This document shows positions 29,123-39,967 of a stretch of 64,000 bases of DNA, in pieces (position 1 is the stretch's first letter; each line of letters starts with the position of its first letter). The position numbers and the translations under genes are program-made. The notes beneath the pieces are model-generated. The model did not search any database. It saw only the letters and a program-made list of their open reading frames with translations, and was not told where the DNA came from. This DNA is from Symbiodinium sp. CCMP2592 (taxonomy: Eukaryota; Sar; Dinophyceae; Suessiales; Symbiodiniaceae): positions 1,898,089 through 1,962,088 of the forward strand of contig CAJNDT010006135.1 in assembly GCA_905221615.1 (NCBI GenBank). Direction: 5' to 3'.

Positions 29123-29572
29123 CTCAGTTTGTTTTTCGGTTCAGGGTTTATAGGGTTTAGGGTTTATGGGGTTTCGGGTAGTATAGGGGCTTTAACAAGT
29201 TGTTTAAGAACTATTATTAAGGAAAGGACAGGCCTTCTAGGGGATAGTATGCTGTAAGTATCCTGATGACCATGAGGGCGTAGTCTTACCAATCATTCCG
29301 ATTCCTGTGTTGGGGTGTAAGATTCCGTGTTGCTTGCCTGTGTTTTCTGAGTAGAGACAGGTACTACGCTTCAGGATCTCCTGCAGATATAGTGTACACG
29401 TAGGCCTTCAAAGGGGCTTCTGTATCACTTTAAAGCGAAAGTATAATATGACTACCATGGAGGAACAGCGTCTTTTCGAGTACCTCCCCCTACAAGAAGG
29501 GATACCGCTTTCCTATTCGGTCAAAAAAACACCATCCTTGCTATGGCTTCACGGACCTAACTCTATAATGGT

Positions 29573-29674
29573 ACGGTTGATGATATAAATCCTGCATTAC
29601 CCATAATAAGGAATATACCATAATTCCCATGGTTTAGGGCCCTTAAGGTAATGCATGATTTATATCATCAACCG
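29573..29674. mobile_element. Palindromic MITE, family A, flanked by TA
   Basis: About 100 bp, CGGTTGATGATATAAATCCT ... ATTTATATCATCAACCG with TA directly outside both ends. Confidence 0.75.
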
Positions 29675-29849
29675 TAGTACATACTGAGTGTGGGTTGAGA
29701 GAAAGCAAAACAAACACATCAAACACCCAAACGACGACTCTGACTTGGGGCGTTTTAAGGTTTGGGGCTTACCTTAAGGACCAAATGACCACGAAAGGTT
29801 TGGGCCCTATATCCGTGCAAATTGAATCCCATATGGTAAATGAACCTTA

Positions 29850-30055
29850 AGCCATTTGAGCGTTCATGTCGTCCCTAAGGTGGGGCTCGTAGGGATTTCG
29901 AGCTGATGCCGCGATCTCTGCTTGTGCAGTGCCGCAAGTAGGGCAGAACACCGCGCAAACTAAGCGGTCCAATACCGGAGCTGTCGTAATGCCTGCCATT
30001 GAACTTGTGTATCCTGTGGTTTCAGAAATCTCTACATGGAACCGACAAGCTAGAA
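29850..30055 (-). CDS. Candidate exon with a CxxC motif
   Basis: Minus-strand open stretch, AGITTAPVLDRLVCAVFCPT then CGTAQAEIAASARNP, ending at a stop near 29849. Includes CPTC, a possible zinc knuckle half. Composition is coding-like against repeat-rich flanks. No family recognised; it may be a 3'-terminal exon. Confidence 0.4.
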
Positions 30056-30291
30056 CCCTCCTCCAGCGAGGCAAACCCCAAACCCCATCCTAAACTCATA
30101 ATACTCTAAACAGTGACAGCGTGACGAATGCTAGACCCCAAAGCCCGTACACCCAAAACCTAAAACACCAACGAACCCCTAAACCCTAAATAAAAGCTCT
30201 GAAGGCACGGGAAACCTTAAAAGCAAATCAACCCTAAATCCTAAACAGACACCCCAAGAACACGAAAAAACACCAAAAGCCCTGCGAAACA

Positions 30292-30348
30292 AAGCGTTGT
30301 CCCTGGAAGGCCTCGCCCTCCCTGATCGCCTGCTCAGCCTTGGCAGTG
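30292..30348 (-). CDS. Candidate small exon
   Basis: Minus strand after GGGTAAG reads TAKAEQAIREGEAFQGQ. Short helical charged peptide; 3' boundary uncertain. Confidence 0.35.
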
Positions 30349-31001
30349 CTTACCCTACCCCTCCATATAGGGTTTACCTGGACCCCAAAGAACTTTTGTG
30401 GATCCCTAATATGGCTTCAAAATAAGTCCTTAGAAAGGGAGGTTATTTGGGGTTACTATGGGGTTTAGGCTGCAGGGGTTCAGGGTTTAGGGTTTAGGAT
30501 TTAGGGTGTAGGGTTTTGAGTCTAGGGTTAACGGTTTAGGTGCTGTGTATTATGGTTTCATTGAGCCCTAAGTATATGCTAAATATGTACATGGAGCCGT
30601 CCTATATGTTACCCAAAGGGCGTCACAGATACTACCATATATACTACCATGATGGAGCTAAGTCCATAAAACCATACGAAGTGTCGTTTCAAAAGTCCTG
30701 CAAATCATGTATAACTAGGGCTCTACATTCAGCAACAAGGGAAATTAAAACGTATCCCAAATCGATACTGAAGATATAGTAAGGTTGGTCTTTTTGGGTT
30801 TTACTTCCAGGTAGTAAAATACCTAGACCCCCCCTCCCCCGCCCCGGAACCACCCTCTATTATAGCCCAAATACCGACGATTAAGGACCATGATGGCTGC
30901 AAAAGAGGGCTCTTGGGGGTCCTGGTAATAGATCCCTTCAGGGACCCAAAACCCAAAACCCTAAACCCAAAGCCCTTATGGGGTTTAGGGTTTAAGGTCT
31001 A

Positions 31002-31120
31002 CTTGGAGGGGCAGTGGACTTAGTAAGTCGGTTACAAGTAGAGTTCGAAGTACCCTAAATGAGTTAACCCAATTATCACCCTACTTATAACCCACTTACT
31101 AATCCCCCTCCCCCTCCAAC
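31002..31120. mobile_element. Palindromic MITE, family B (GGGCAGGGG type)
   Basis: 119 bp, CTTGGAGGGGCAGTGGACTT and diverged complementary end. Confidence 0.6.
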
Positions 31121-31214
31121 TAGGGTTTAGGGCAAGCACCCTAGGAGCTGAGGACCCTAGCCCCAACATGTTCACCTTGGATTGTATAAGCCCCAAAAGG
31201 TTGAAGGTTCCCTA

Positions 31215-31333
31215 CTTAAAGGATCATGAGACTTAGTAACTAGGGTTATAAATAAGGTAGCTATACTTATAATTCCTTATAGCCCCAATAAGGTAGTTAT
31301 AACCTTGCTTACTAAGTCCCATGATCCTCCAAG
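31215..31333. mobile_element. Palindromic MITE, family B (GATCATGGG type)
   Basis: 119 bp, CTTAAAGGATCATGAGACTT ... AAGTCCCATGATCCTCCAAG, TA outside both ends. Confidence 0.7.
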
Positions 31334-31831
31334 TAGCCCCTAAACCCTAAACCCTCTAGATCCCTTTAAGGAACCCTATAGATCCCTTTAAGGAGCCCTT
31401 TTCCTCCAAGTATTCAGCCCGCAAGTTAGGGTTGAGGGGTCAAGGTTTTGTGCAAGTGCCCAAACAGCAAAGGGCTTCAGGTCCCAACTTCCACACTCTG
31501 AATGGGCTTTGGGTACTTAAAATATCCCACTAGTCTGCTTTCTGAGCACTTGGAGCTTCATTAGGGTTTAGGGTTTCGGGTTTAGGGTTTAGGGTCAAAA
31601 TTCCAGAAAAACCGCCGAACCCTGAAACCCTAAACGGCTTAAGGATTAGCTCGAGGCTCTTTTTGGTAAGTTTGGGGTTTCACTGTGGCCTATCGGACCC
31701 ACCTTTTAAGGAGCTACTTCAAGGCTCCGAAAGGGGTCATGGTTTTCTGGGAAGGGTTGGGCTTTGGGGGCTACGGTTGGGGATCTCACCACAAGGGTCC
31801 AGGAGCTTTAGAAAGAAACCATAATGGGGTA

Positions 31832-31951
31832 CTTGGAGGAGCAGGGGACTGAGTAAGTCGTTTATAAGTAGGGTTATAAATGGGGTAACTCCATTTAGGG
31901 CACTTATAACTCTACTTATAACCTACGTACTAAGTCCCCTGCCCCTCCAAG
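31832..31951. mobile_element. Palindromic MITE, family B (GGGCAGGGG type)
   Basis: 120 bp, CTTGGAGGAGCAGGGGACTG ... AAGTCCCCTGCCCCTCCAAG, TA outside both ends. Confidence 0.7.
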
Positions 31952-31969
31952 TATAGGTCTTTTCGGCTA

Positions 31970-32052
31970 CAGGTGGTGTCATGCTCCGCAAAGCCACACA
32001 GGAGATTCGCTTGGCGGAGTCTGTGCCGGTCTCCAAGAGTTCCTTGCGATGA
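31970..32052. other. GC-rich coding-like island, strand uncertain
   Basis: Plus strand after GGCTACAG reads GVMLRKATQEIRLAESVPVS; minus strand between CGCAAG and CACCT|GTAG reads ELLETGTDSAKRISCVALRS. Both have plausible splice borders. Confidence 0.35.
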
Positions 32053-32385
32053 GGGTTTAGGGTTTAAGGATACAGGTAGTTGTCAAAATTAGGGTCCCTT
32101 TTTGGATACCTTAAATATTAGGTGCCGTATTATAATAAGGAAACACAAAGAGACGACAACTACCCATACCCTAAACCCTAAAACCCGTAAACCCTAAACC
32201 GTGGGCTTCTGGTTTAGAGATGTTCAAGGTTTAGGGGGTTCTGGGGACTAGGGTATAAAAGGTCTAGAGTTCAAGAGTTCAGGTGCATAATGTTTAGGGT
32301 CCACTATCATCAGGGATTACACCTAGAGAGCATGGGGTCCATTGCTCCATAGAAGTCATCAAGGGATCATGTGCGTACGCGCGAT

Positions 32386-32586
32386 TTACAGCGTCTTTAC
32401 ATCGGGTTTCATTCGGTTTACTGTCAGCTTTACGGCTCCATGGTATCTTTTAGAAGCTGCCCCCACCCTGTAATAGTGGTAAAATAGGAATATAATAGGG
32501 CCCTAATATAATCCTTATAGTCACTATTACAGGGTGGGGGCAGCTTCTAAGGTATCTTGACAAAGGGTAAACACTTTCTTGGCTGA
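32386..32586 (-). CDS. Minus-strand exon candidate interrupted by a family D MITE
   Basis: With the MITE (32460-32550) and one 8-bp duplication removed, the minus strand reads SQESVYPLSRYHGAVKLTVN then RMKPDVKTL and a stop. The insertion therefore hit an open coding-like segment. No family recognised. Confidence 0.4.
32460..32550. mobile_element. Palindromic MITE, family D, exact 8-bp target duplication
   Basis: 91 bp, TTAGAAGCTGCCCCCACCCT ... AGGGTGGGGGCAGCTTCTAA, perfect terminal inverted repeats, flanked by GGTATCTT on both sides (32452-32459, 32551-32558). A truncated relative is at 33580-33631. Confidence 0.85.
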
Positions 32587-32939
32587 CTTCTGAACCCCTC
32601 CGAAAAGTTGAACTTTTAGTCTCCTGATTATATAGTTCATATAAAAGCCCAAAAAGCTAAAGTCCTACGAGCCAACCGTTTGGCGGTTAAGGGATTTCGA
32701 GCTGACGAAACAGGCTACGGTAGCCGCGTGCAGCGGTACAGCCTTTGATAGGGCGGTGAAATTCAAAAATGGTAGAATAGTAAACCACAGGGCGAGCGGA
32801 AGCAGCTACTTCGCTTGATGGCATTCAAAACGACGATATGTTTTAGACATGTAGCTCGATGGGCTCAGGGTGTATGTAAGATGCAAGCAACCTTAAGTGA
32901 AGGGCTAACGTGTGCGTGTGTGTATGTCGGAGAGCAACG

Positions 32940-33065
32940 GCAAACCCTAAACCCCTAAACCCTAAGCTCTAAACCCTAAACTCTAAACCCTAAACCCCTA
33001 AACCCTAAACCCTAAACTCTAAGCCCTAAACTCTAAGCCCTAAACTCTAGACCCTAAACCCTAAT
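32940..33065 (-). repeat. Interstitial telomere-like CCCTAAA array
   Basis: CCCTAAA mixed with CTCTAAA and CCCTAAG variants in near-perfect 7-bp register. Confidence 0.75.
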
Positions 33066-33159
33066 CCCGGAATCTGTACCAACCGTCCAATCGTGCTTCG
33101 AACGAATCAGGGCTCGGGACCCCAATATTTCATTTCTGCTCTGCCAGGGGGGACTCCAA

Positions 33160-33356
33160 GATCACATGCAAAGACCGAGAAATAGACCAACGACCGTGTT
33201 AAAACTATCAACCAATGAAACCCTACTAATAAAATCTGGAATATCCCACAAATTAGCCTGCAAAACCTGAGAAAAAACGGCAAACATATCTCGGGCTTCC
33301 GGTCCGGCCCGAAACCCCCAAAACGGCATACGGCTGAGGCTGCCCGGGTCGACCAT
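33160..33356 (-). CDS. Coding-like fragment
   Basis: Open minus-strand frame ending in a stop, including EARDMFAVFSQVLQANLWDI and FISRVSLVDSFNTVVGLFLG. An overlapping frame (to 33493) contributes KSLKSEEPKLRNRLADAWDP upstream, suggesting a frameshift or an intron. Function not recognised. Confidence 0.3.
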
Positions 33357-33554
33357 AGCAGCCGAGGATCCCAGGCATCTGCCAGGCGGTTCCTCAGCTT
33401 GGGTTCCTCTGACTTGAGGGATTTAACATGGAAGCTACAACATTCCGGAAAAGCCCAAACATAATTATGGTAACGAACCTCAGTGAGGAACAAAAAGGGT
33501 CCAAGTGCCCTTGAACAGAGCCCTTACGGTCCTGAATAGGGGCATATTAGAGCG

Positions 33555-33573
33555 GGGGGGGGGGGGGGGGGTT
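33555..33573 (+). repeat. Poly-G run
   Basis: An uninterrupted run of about 17 Gs at a junction with a truncated family D element. Confidence 0.85.
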
Positions 33574-34444
33574 CTCCCGGGCCCTAATTTCATTCTTATA
33601 GTCACTATTACAGGGTGGGGGCCCCTTCCAAGGAGTCAAGCAAACCTTAAACCCTAAACCCCATAGATCCCTTGTTTGTGTCGCCTATAGATTCCTTTCA
33701 GGAGCCCTTTGCCCCCCCAAGTAAACCCGGTATATTCGAGGGGAGTTGGGGGTCTGAGTCAGGGTCGTCTATACGAGGTCAATATAAGAAGCGCTCTCTA
33801 GACGAGGCCAGCAGGCTCCGGCGGCTCTGTAGGCTCCCCTTTACGGGGCTCCTTTAAGGGATCTATGGGGGGTTTAGGGTTAAGGGGTTTAGGGGTTTGG
33901 GAGTTTAGGGTTTAGGGTTTTAACACCGGACGTTCGCACACTTTTCGATTTCTGTAATGCTTGTTTGAACAGTTTCTACACGTTTTATATGAGGTTTGTC
34001 GGTGTATGTATGTGTATATATATATGTAAAAACCTTTGAGTTTTATGTATGCCGAGGGAGAGACTATGATGACAGCAGTACGAACCATATACTTTGCCAT
34101 AACACCTGGTTGCTTTGTTGTCTGGCTTAAATTGGATTCACGGTTGCGGGTTGTCTGCATTTGAAGTGTGTTGGTTTTCGTCTGTTCCAGCGATGTCAAA
34201 TCGTGGCGGAGGCGTTGGGAATTGAAAATGTTAGCTTGAAGGTTTACAGGCTTCGTCTAGCCTCAGCCCGTGGAGGTCTATGCACCAAGCCGGTGGTGTT
34301 CCGGGTCAGCTTCATGAGAGGGAAACCCGAAGCTACTACGCCCGGTACCCTAAGCCTCTAAACCGGAAGCCCAACGATTTTCCGACATGTAGCTGCCTCA
34401 GAAGATTGTGCAACAGCCCGCAATTTCCGAGGCTCGTTGACTAC

Positions 34445-34654
34445 TTAAAGGTGTAGGCTTGTCGCGTTGTTGCAGGGTGTCGCCGCTTGGGTGCCAGAGT
34501 CCTCTGTCGTCGTACTGACATAGATGCGTATGTCCTTCTGTGATGCCCCAGGAACTATCCCTCGCACCACCTCGTCCAGTACCCGGGTTTCGTCAACATT
34601 CCACAAGGTCGTCCACGGAGAACATCCTCCACATCGGAAAACAAACCTCTGCAT
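34445..34654 (-). pseudogene. Fragment resembling a pogo/Tc1-type DDE transposase
   Basis: 69-residue minus-strand ORF with WNVDETRVLDEVVRGIVPGA then SQKDIRIYVSTTTEDSG and PCNNAT. The NVDET motif, the downstream Gly-x-x-x-x strand and the CxNA motif match the second half of pogo/jerky-type DDE domains in order and spacing. Upstream and downstream parts were not found, so it is a fragment. Assignment rests on these short motifs only. Confidence 0.4.
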
Positions 34655-35847
34655 GCGAATGCAGTGGCGCCGTGGAGTTTTGAGCGGGAAAATTTTCGGG
34701 TTTACAGCGTTTACGATCTATGTCAGGGTTCTGGACTTTAATCCTTTGCACGAGGTGAGATGCATTATTTTAGGGTTATGGCCTTGATCGTATGACGCTG
34801 CGAACTTGAAACGTATAGTTGAAAGTTGGACCATTAACGTGAAACGAAAGTCTTCCTCTGCAATCATGTCGACTTGATGGGTCGAGATTGGTAACTTCCG
34901 TGCCAGGAAATGGCAGCATCGAATTCGATTAGTTTAACTAAAGCGGGGCTGTCAACCTCCTTAACGCTAAGACTCCATGTGTCCATATAGTATATACTTA
35001 GGCTGCCCTTCATGGGGTCAAGGCCTCAGTTCTTATACCATAAAAACCTTAAGGATATTGCTTTACCTCACGGTGCAAAGCAATCCTGGTCGGTTGCTCC
35101 GGCTAACCAACCAAATTGAGCCTTGACCATCAAAACAAAACACTGCAATGCCTCGACCCTCGATCAAAAGCCTGCACCATCTGCGGGGTCCAAAGTAAAT
35201 GGTTGCGAGTAGGGTAGTTCAGTGTATGTTTATCCGGGCGGCTTTCTAAGTTCTATCCCCTGTCCTTGTGAAGGCTCCTTTCCCTACTAGAAGTAATTAT
35301 GGTATCTGTTTACAGAATGGCTTGTACATGGAGGAAGCAGCGCGTAGTGCATGAGCACTGGTTAGGGATGTAAGCTGGCCTCAAGGTTCACAAGGCGGAG
35401 TTTTTCTCGTCTTGGTTCCTAAAAGGGATCCAATGACACTCTGCTGCTTTCCCTAAGGGTCCCAAGGACCCAATAATTAGGCACTCGGGTTTAGGTTAGT
35501 AGTTATGTAGGTTACTATTTCGGGGTGTATATGATACTCAGGTACTTGGCCCCTTAGGGTTTTAACATATCATCAGTATCCACTCTATTCCTTCTTTCAC
35601 CCCTTCACTCACAAGTGGACCTGATGCCGATCCTTTCTCACTTCAGCCATTCGGCAAGCCTTGCCTGCGCCTGCGTGCCTGCTTCCTGACTTGCTTCCTT
35701 GCTTGCTTGCCCGCCTGCCTGCCTGCGTGCTTGCTCGTTTGCTTATAGCTGGCTTACAAACCCCGAAAAGGATAAACAAATGTGAAACCGCGGCGATAAA
35801 ATATTCGAGAATAATACCACCACTAACGGAAGGGTAAGACAAGGTAC

Positions 35848-35940
35848 AGGGGGAGGGAGGGAGGGAGAAGGAGAAGGAGAGAGAGGGAGGGAGAGGGAGA
35901 AGGGAGGAGAGAAGAGGAGAGGGAAGGGGCGAGGGAGGCT
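35848..35940 (+). repeat. Purine tract (GGGA/GAGA)n
   Basis: About 90 bases almost entirely A/G on the plus strand (GGGAGGGAGGGAGAAGG type). The Pro/Ser/Leu ORF opposite is an artefact. Confidence 0.85.
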
Positions 35941-36036
35941 AAGACCACACACACACCCAAAGAATCAAAACAACCGATAAGGTGGGCCCAAATATTTACA
36001 CTTAACTCATTCGGAGCCCCATGCTAAACCACCCTA

Positions 36037-36168
36037 CTTGGAGGGTCGGGGGACTTAGTAAGTAGGTAGTAAGTAGACTTATAAGTACCCTAAAAGGGAC
36101 CCTAATTGGGGTTATGATACTTGTAAGTCCTTAAAATAACCAGTTACTAAGTCCTCCGACCCTCCAAG
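36037..36168. mobile_element. Palindromic MITE, family B (GGTCGGGGG type)
   Basis: 132 bp, CTTGGAGGGTCGGGGGACTT ... AGTCCTCCGACCCTCCAAG, TA outside both ends. Same length as the 1329-1460 copy. Confidence 0.75.
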
Positions 36169-36310
36169 TAGGTGCGCACCCAGGAGCCAGAAGCTGGTAA
36201 ATCCTACACAAGGGTAAACCTTGAAACCCAAAACCCCTCATGTCAACAGCACCAATGTAAGGGCCTCAATAATTCGACTGACTAGGGTTGGGGTGCCCGG
36301 TATACACTAT

Positions 36311-36440
36311 CACTATATAAATAAAAACCCTATATAAACAAGGAACCCGATATAAATAAGGAGCCCTATATAAATAGGGAACCTATATACATAAGGAACC
36401 CTATATAAATAAGGAACCCTATATAAATAAGGAACCCTAT
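36311..36440 (+). repeat. ~19-bp tandem repeat in a family P element
   Basis: Six to seven copies of AAGGAACCCTATATAAAT within what was a family P palindrome (GGGCCTCAATAATTCGA ... GAGGCC). Confidence 0.65.
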
Positions 36441-36528
36441 TGAGGCCTCTATATTAACCCCGGAAAGGCTGAAGCTACTTGAGCCAAGCCCTGAAACGAG
36501 AATCCCGCGCCACGAACCCGGACTTATA

Positions 36529-36629
36529 CGGTTGATGGTAAAATTTCTGCATTACCTTGAAGACCCTAAACTATGGGAATTGTGGCATATTCCTTATTAT
36601 GGGTAATGCAGGATTTAGATCATCAACCG
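36529..36629. mobile_element. Palindromic MITE, family A, flanked by TA
   Basis: 101 bp, CGGTTGATGGTAAAATTTCT ... GGATTTAGATCATCAACCG, TA directly outside both ends. Confidence 0.7.
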
Positions 36630-37143
36630 TATCTCCCAAGTCCACGATTAAGGGTTAAAGGCTTTGTCTTCACGGGCTTGGGGTTCAGGGGTTCAGGGGG
36701 TTTCGAGTCTAAGGATTTCAGGTTCAAGGGTTAAGTTTCAGAGCTTCAGGGCTTAAGATTCAAGGGCTTGGAGATGGGTTCCGGGTGTGGGGTTTTAAGG
36801 GTTTACAACAAGATTTTACTGTAGAGGTTGGACTCTACCTGATTATTTGGGCTCTGAACCCCAAACTCTCTAGCTCAAGCCCTACACCCCAAGCCCAAAA
36901 CCTTAAACCACCCAAAACGAACCCTACACCCACCCCCCCCCACTATCTTGCACCCTAAACATACCCCAAACCAACCCCTAAACCTCGTAGAGAACCCTTC
37001 AAGGAATCCCGGCACTCCTAAACTGCTCAAAACCCTCACCCTCGGGGTCCGAGTACCTGAAAATCGTACACTCCCCCAGGTTCTAGCCCACAAAACTACT
37101 ATCTTAAACCAAGTACCTCAATACTAGGTCCTTTGGACCCTTA

Positions 37144-37269
37144 CTTAAAGGATCATGGGACTTAGTAACTAGGGTTATAAATAAGGGAACTGGTAACTAT
37201 ACTTTTAAATACTTATAGCCCCAATTAGGGTACTATAACCTTGCTTATTAAGTCCCCGTATCCTCCAAG
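37144..37269. mobile_element. Palindromic MITE, family B (GATCATGGG type)
   Basis: 126 bp, CTTAAAGGATCATGGGACTT and diverged complementary end, TA outside both ends. Just upstream lies telomere-like DNA. Confidence 0.65.
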
Positions 37270-37300
37270 TAGGGTAAACCCTAAACCCTAAGCCCGACAC

Positions 37301-37390
37301 AAGTTGCTCCCGCCACGGCTCCTCGCGCGCTGCTGCGCAAAGACGGCACTTCGCACTGCCAGCCGGTGTTGATGGACTTCCAGCTTTTGC
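37301..37390 (-). CDS. Candidate small exon, exactly 30 codons
   Basis: 90 nt in phase 0 on the minus strand between AAATCGAG and CAACTT|GTGT. Reads AKAGSPSTPAGSAKCRLCAA then AREEPWREQL, with a CxxC. No family recognised. Confidence 0.5.
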
Positions 37391-37478
37391 CTCGATTTTG
37401 TTAGATCTTGAGGGGTTCCTTTGAGGGTTCCTTAGAAGTTCCTTTAAGGGATCTATGGGGTTTAGGGTTTAGGGTCTA

Positions 37479-37605
37479 CTTGGAGGGGCAGGGGACTTAG
37501 TAAGTATGTTATAAGTAGAGTTATAAGTTATAAGTATCCTAAATGGAGTTACCCCAATTAAAACCCTACTTATCACCTACTTACTAAGTCCCCTGCCCCT
37601 CCAAG
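37479..37605. mobile_element. Palindromic MITE, family B (GGGCAGGGG type)
   Basis: 127 bp, CTTGGAGGGGCAGGGGACTT ... AAGTCCCCTGCCCCTCCAAG. Confidence 0.7.
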
Positions 37606-38270
37606 TAGAGTGTACCCATGGGCTGCATAGTAGTTCCTTGATTGGGATTACTTTATAGGATTCTAAATATGATTCCCAAAAGGAACTACTATGGAGCCTC
37701 TAGGTATTGGAGTCCATTTAGGGCTCTGATTGTGGGGCCTTCACAATCAGAAAAGGGCATTAGTGTCATTAGGGTTAAGGGGTTTACCCTAAGGCGCCAT
37801 GTGCCCACATAGTACATACTTCGGCATTGAAGGGGTTTCGCAAGCAGGTGCATACCGGCCTAAGACAATACCAATACGATTGATGAGATAAAACCTGCAT
37901 TAACTTGATGACCCTAAACTATGGGAGTTATGGTATATTATGGGTAATGCAGAACATATCTTTGACCTAAACCTTAAACCCTAAAACCCTATAGATCCCT
38001 TAAAGGAACCCCTTAACGGTACCCTTGCAAATCCCTTTACAGGAACTCCGGGAATTATTAGATTTATTTCATCACCCGTCGGCACACGGAGCCTTAGGAA
38101 GAGGCAGTGTCAGGATGTAGGTTTTGGGCCTATTAAAATTTAGGGTTTAGGGTTCAGGGTTCTATCAGGGTTTAGCATGTAGGGTTCTATCAGGGATTAG
38201 GGCTTAGGGTTAGGCTTCTAGCAGGGTTAGGGCTGAAGGTTCTGAGTTCGGTGCCTTACTGGAACCTAAT

Positions 38271-38392
38271 GCTTAGAGGATCATGGGACTTAGTAAGTAG
38301 GTTATAAGTGGGGTTATAAGTCCCCTAAGTGGGGTTATCCTAATTATAACCTACTTATAGCCTTACTTACTAAGTCCCATGAGCCTTCATGT
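38271..38392. mobile_element. Palindromic MITE, family B (diverged)
   Basis: About 122 bp with arms GGATCATGGGACTTAGTAAG and CTTACTAAGTCCCATGAGCC; outer ends eroded. Confidence 0.5.
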
Positions 38393-39877
38393 GTGCCCTA
38401 CTATTGGCGTACTTGCACCCTTGGGGAATTAGAATGGGGTATGGGGGGTCGAATACCAGTTCGGCCTCGCTGCTGGCTGATGTTGCTTAATCAGGGTTTG
38501 GGGCTTGTACCCTAAGGCTCCTGGACCATCGTAGTGAGATCTCACACCTTACCACCCAAAGCCCGAACCCTCCCCCAGAAAGCCCATGACCCCTTTGGGA
38601 GCCTTAGGGTAGGATGTAAAAACAAGGGTCGATGTAGACCACCGTTATGGAACTAGGTCTCCCAAACCATGATACGGACGGTCTTTTGGAACCTAAGTCC
38701 ATAATGGTAGTATATGAGAGTAGTTCTTGAAATCTATGAAGGTCACCAAAATACTACATCCCCCCTCAAAAAGGAAACTACGGGGTACCCTAATTTAGAG
38801 AACTCTTGATAGTATATCTGGACCCTCTGAGAGACTTGATTGGGTCTACGGGGCCGATTGGGGTTTAAGGCGGACTTTCCGCCTCTGCCTAGCTTCTTTT
38901 CATGGTTCTATAAGGCTTCGATACGGGGCTTCTGTAAAGGTTCTGCAGGTTCTATACTTGTAAGGGTCCTATGAGACTAGCTTCCTTTTGATTCTTTTGA
39001 TGATTGCGCAAGGCTTCTTTTTGGGTCTTGTTTCGCCGCTTTGGGAGTGCTTGTGGGAGGCTGTTGATTCCTGGCTTTGAGAGCTATATAAGGCGAAGTC
39101 ACACCCTGAGGGTCCACGTACCTATGAAAGGACTTTAGGGCCTTGTGAAGTACCAAAGGGCATTGATGAGGACCACTTGGAAACTGTTTAAATATTGTCC
39201 AAGCATTCTTTTCCTGGATCCTATAAAACCTTCCTTTTGAGGGCTCCCTGTTATGATTTTTCGTTTATAAGTTCTTAACAAGGTAAGCTATTTGGAGTTA
39301 AGGTAGGACCTGATCACCCCGAACCCCAAGCATTTGAAGCCCCTGCCTAAAACGTAACATAGGGGCCATAATAATTAGAATAGGGTTTGGGGGCCATTAT
39401 ACTCTATTTTGATAAAAATTCATGATAAGGAACCCCCCCAAAAAATAGTACTGGTGATTATTTAGGCCCCTGTAGTAACAAGCTTATGCTAAACGTCCAT
39501 CTCGCGAAACCCGAGCATCCTAAACGTGACCTTCGTTAGAAAAGACTGTACATCCGCAAATCTAAACACCCCTCAACCAAGAGACCCAACAAGCTCTCAC
39601 ACAACACTTTAAGAAGGGCTTTCCAGAACCTCTCTCATATGCCTAATCTCAGTCTCCAAACAACGCCCACACATAGAACCCGTAAGCCCCAATGTCCCAA
39701 ATCCTAAAACCCTAAAGCCCTATCCCTAAGGCTCCATGTACCCTTATAGTAGATACTTAGGCCTTAAAGTACCTATATAGGGACTACTTTGGGGCTTAAG
39801 TATCTACTATAAGGGTACATGGAGCCTTTGGGTATGTTTCATATCCCTATAAAGCGAACCCTATAAAGCCACCCCAC

Positions 39878-39967
39878 CTCGCTTCCAGGAGCTCTCCGTC
39901 AGTGAGTCCAGCTTCTTCTCCCTCCACCAAAGCAGAGGCCAGCTCGGGAAAGCGATTCCTGAGCTCG
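39878..39967 (-). CDS. Candidate small exon, helical acid-rich module
   Basis: 90 nt on the minus strand between AAGTAAG and GCGAG|GTGGGG, a canonical AG/GT pair. Reads ELRNRFPELASALVEGEEAG then LTDGELLEA, one of the clearest coding islands. A diverged 21-base copy of its 5' edge is at 40191-40211. No family recognised. Confidence 0.5.

Noticed and set aside
32630..32850. Possible structured RNA (GGCTACGGTAGCCGCGTGCAG)
   Set aside because: Short inverted matches only; no known RNA family recognised.
36311..36440. Regular repeats as a CRISPR array
   Set aside because: The ~19-bp units are directly adjacent and drift; there are no unique spacers, and the genome is eukaryotic.
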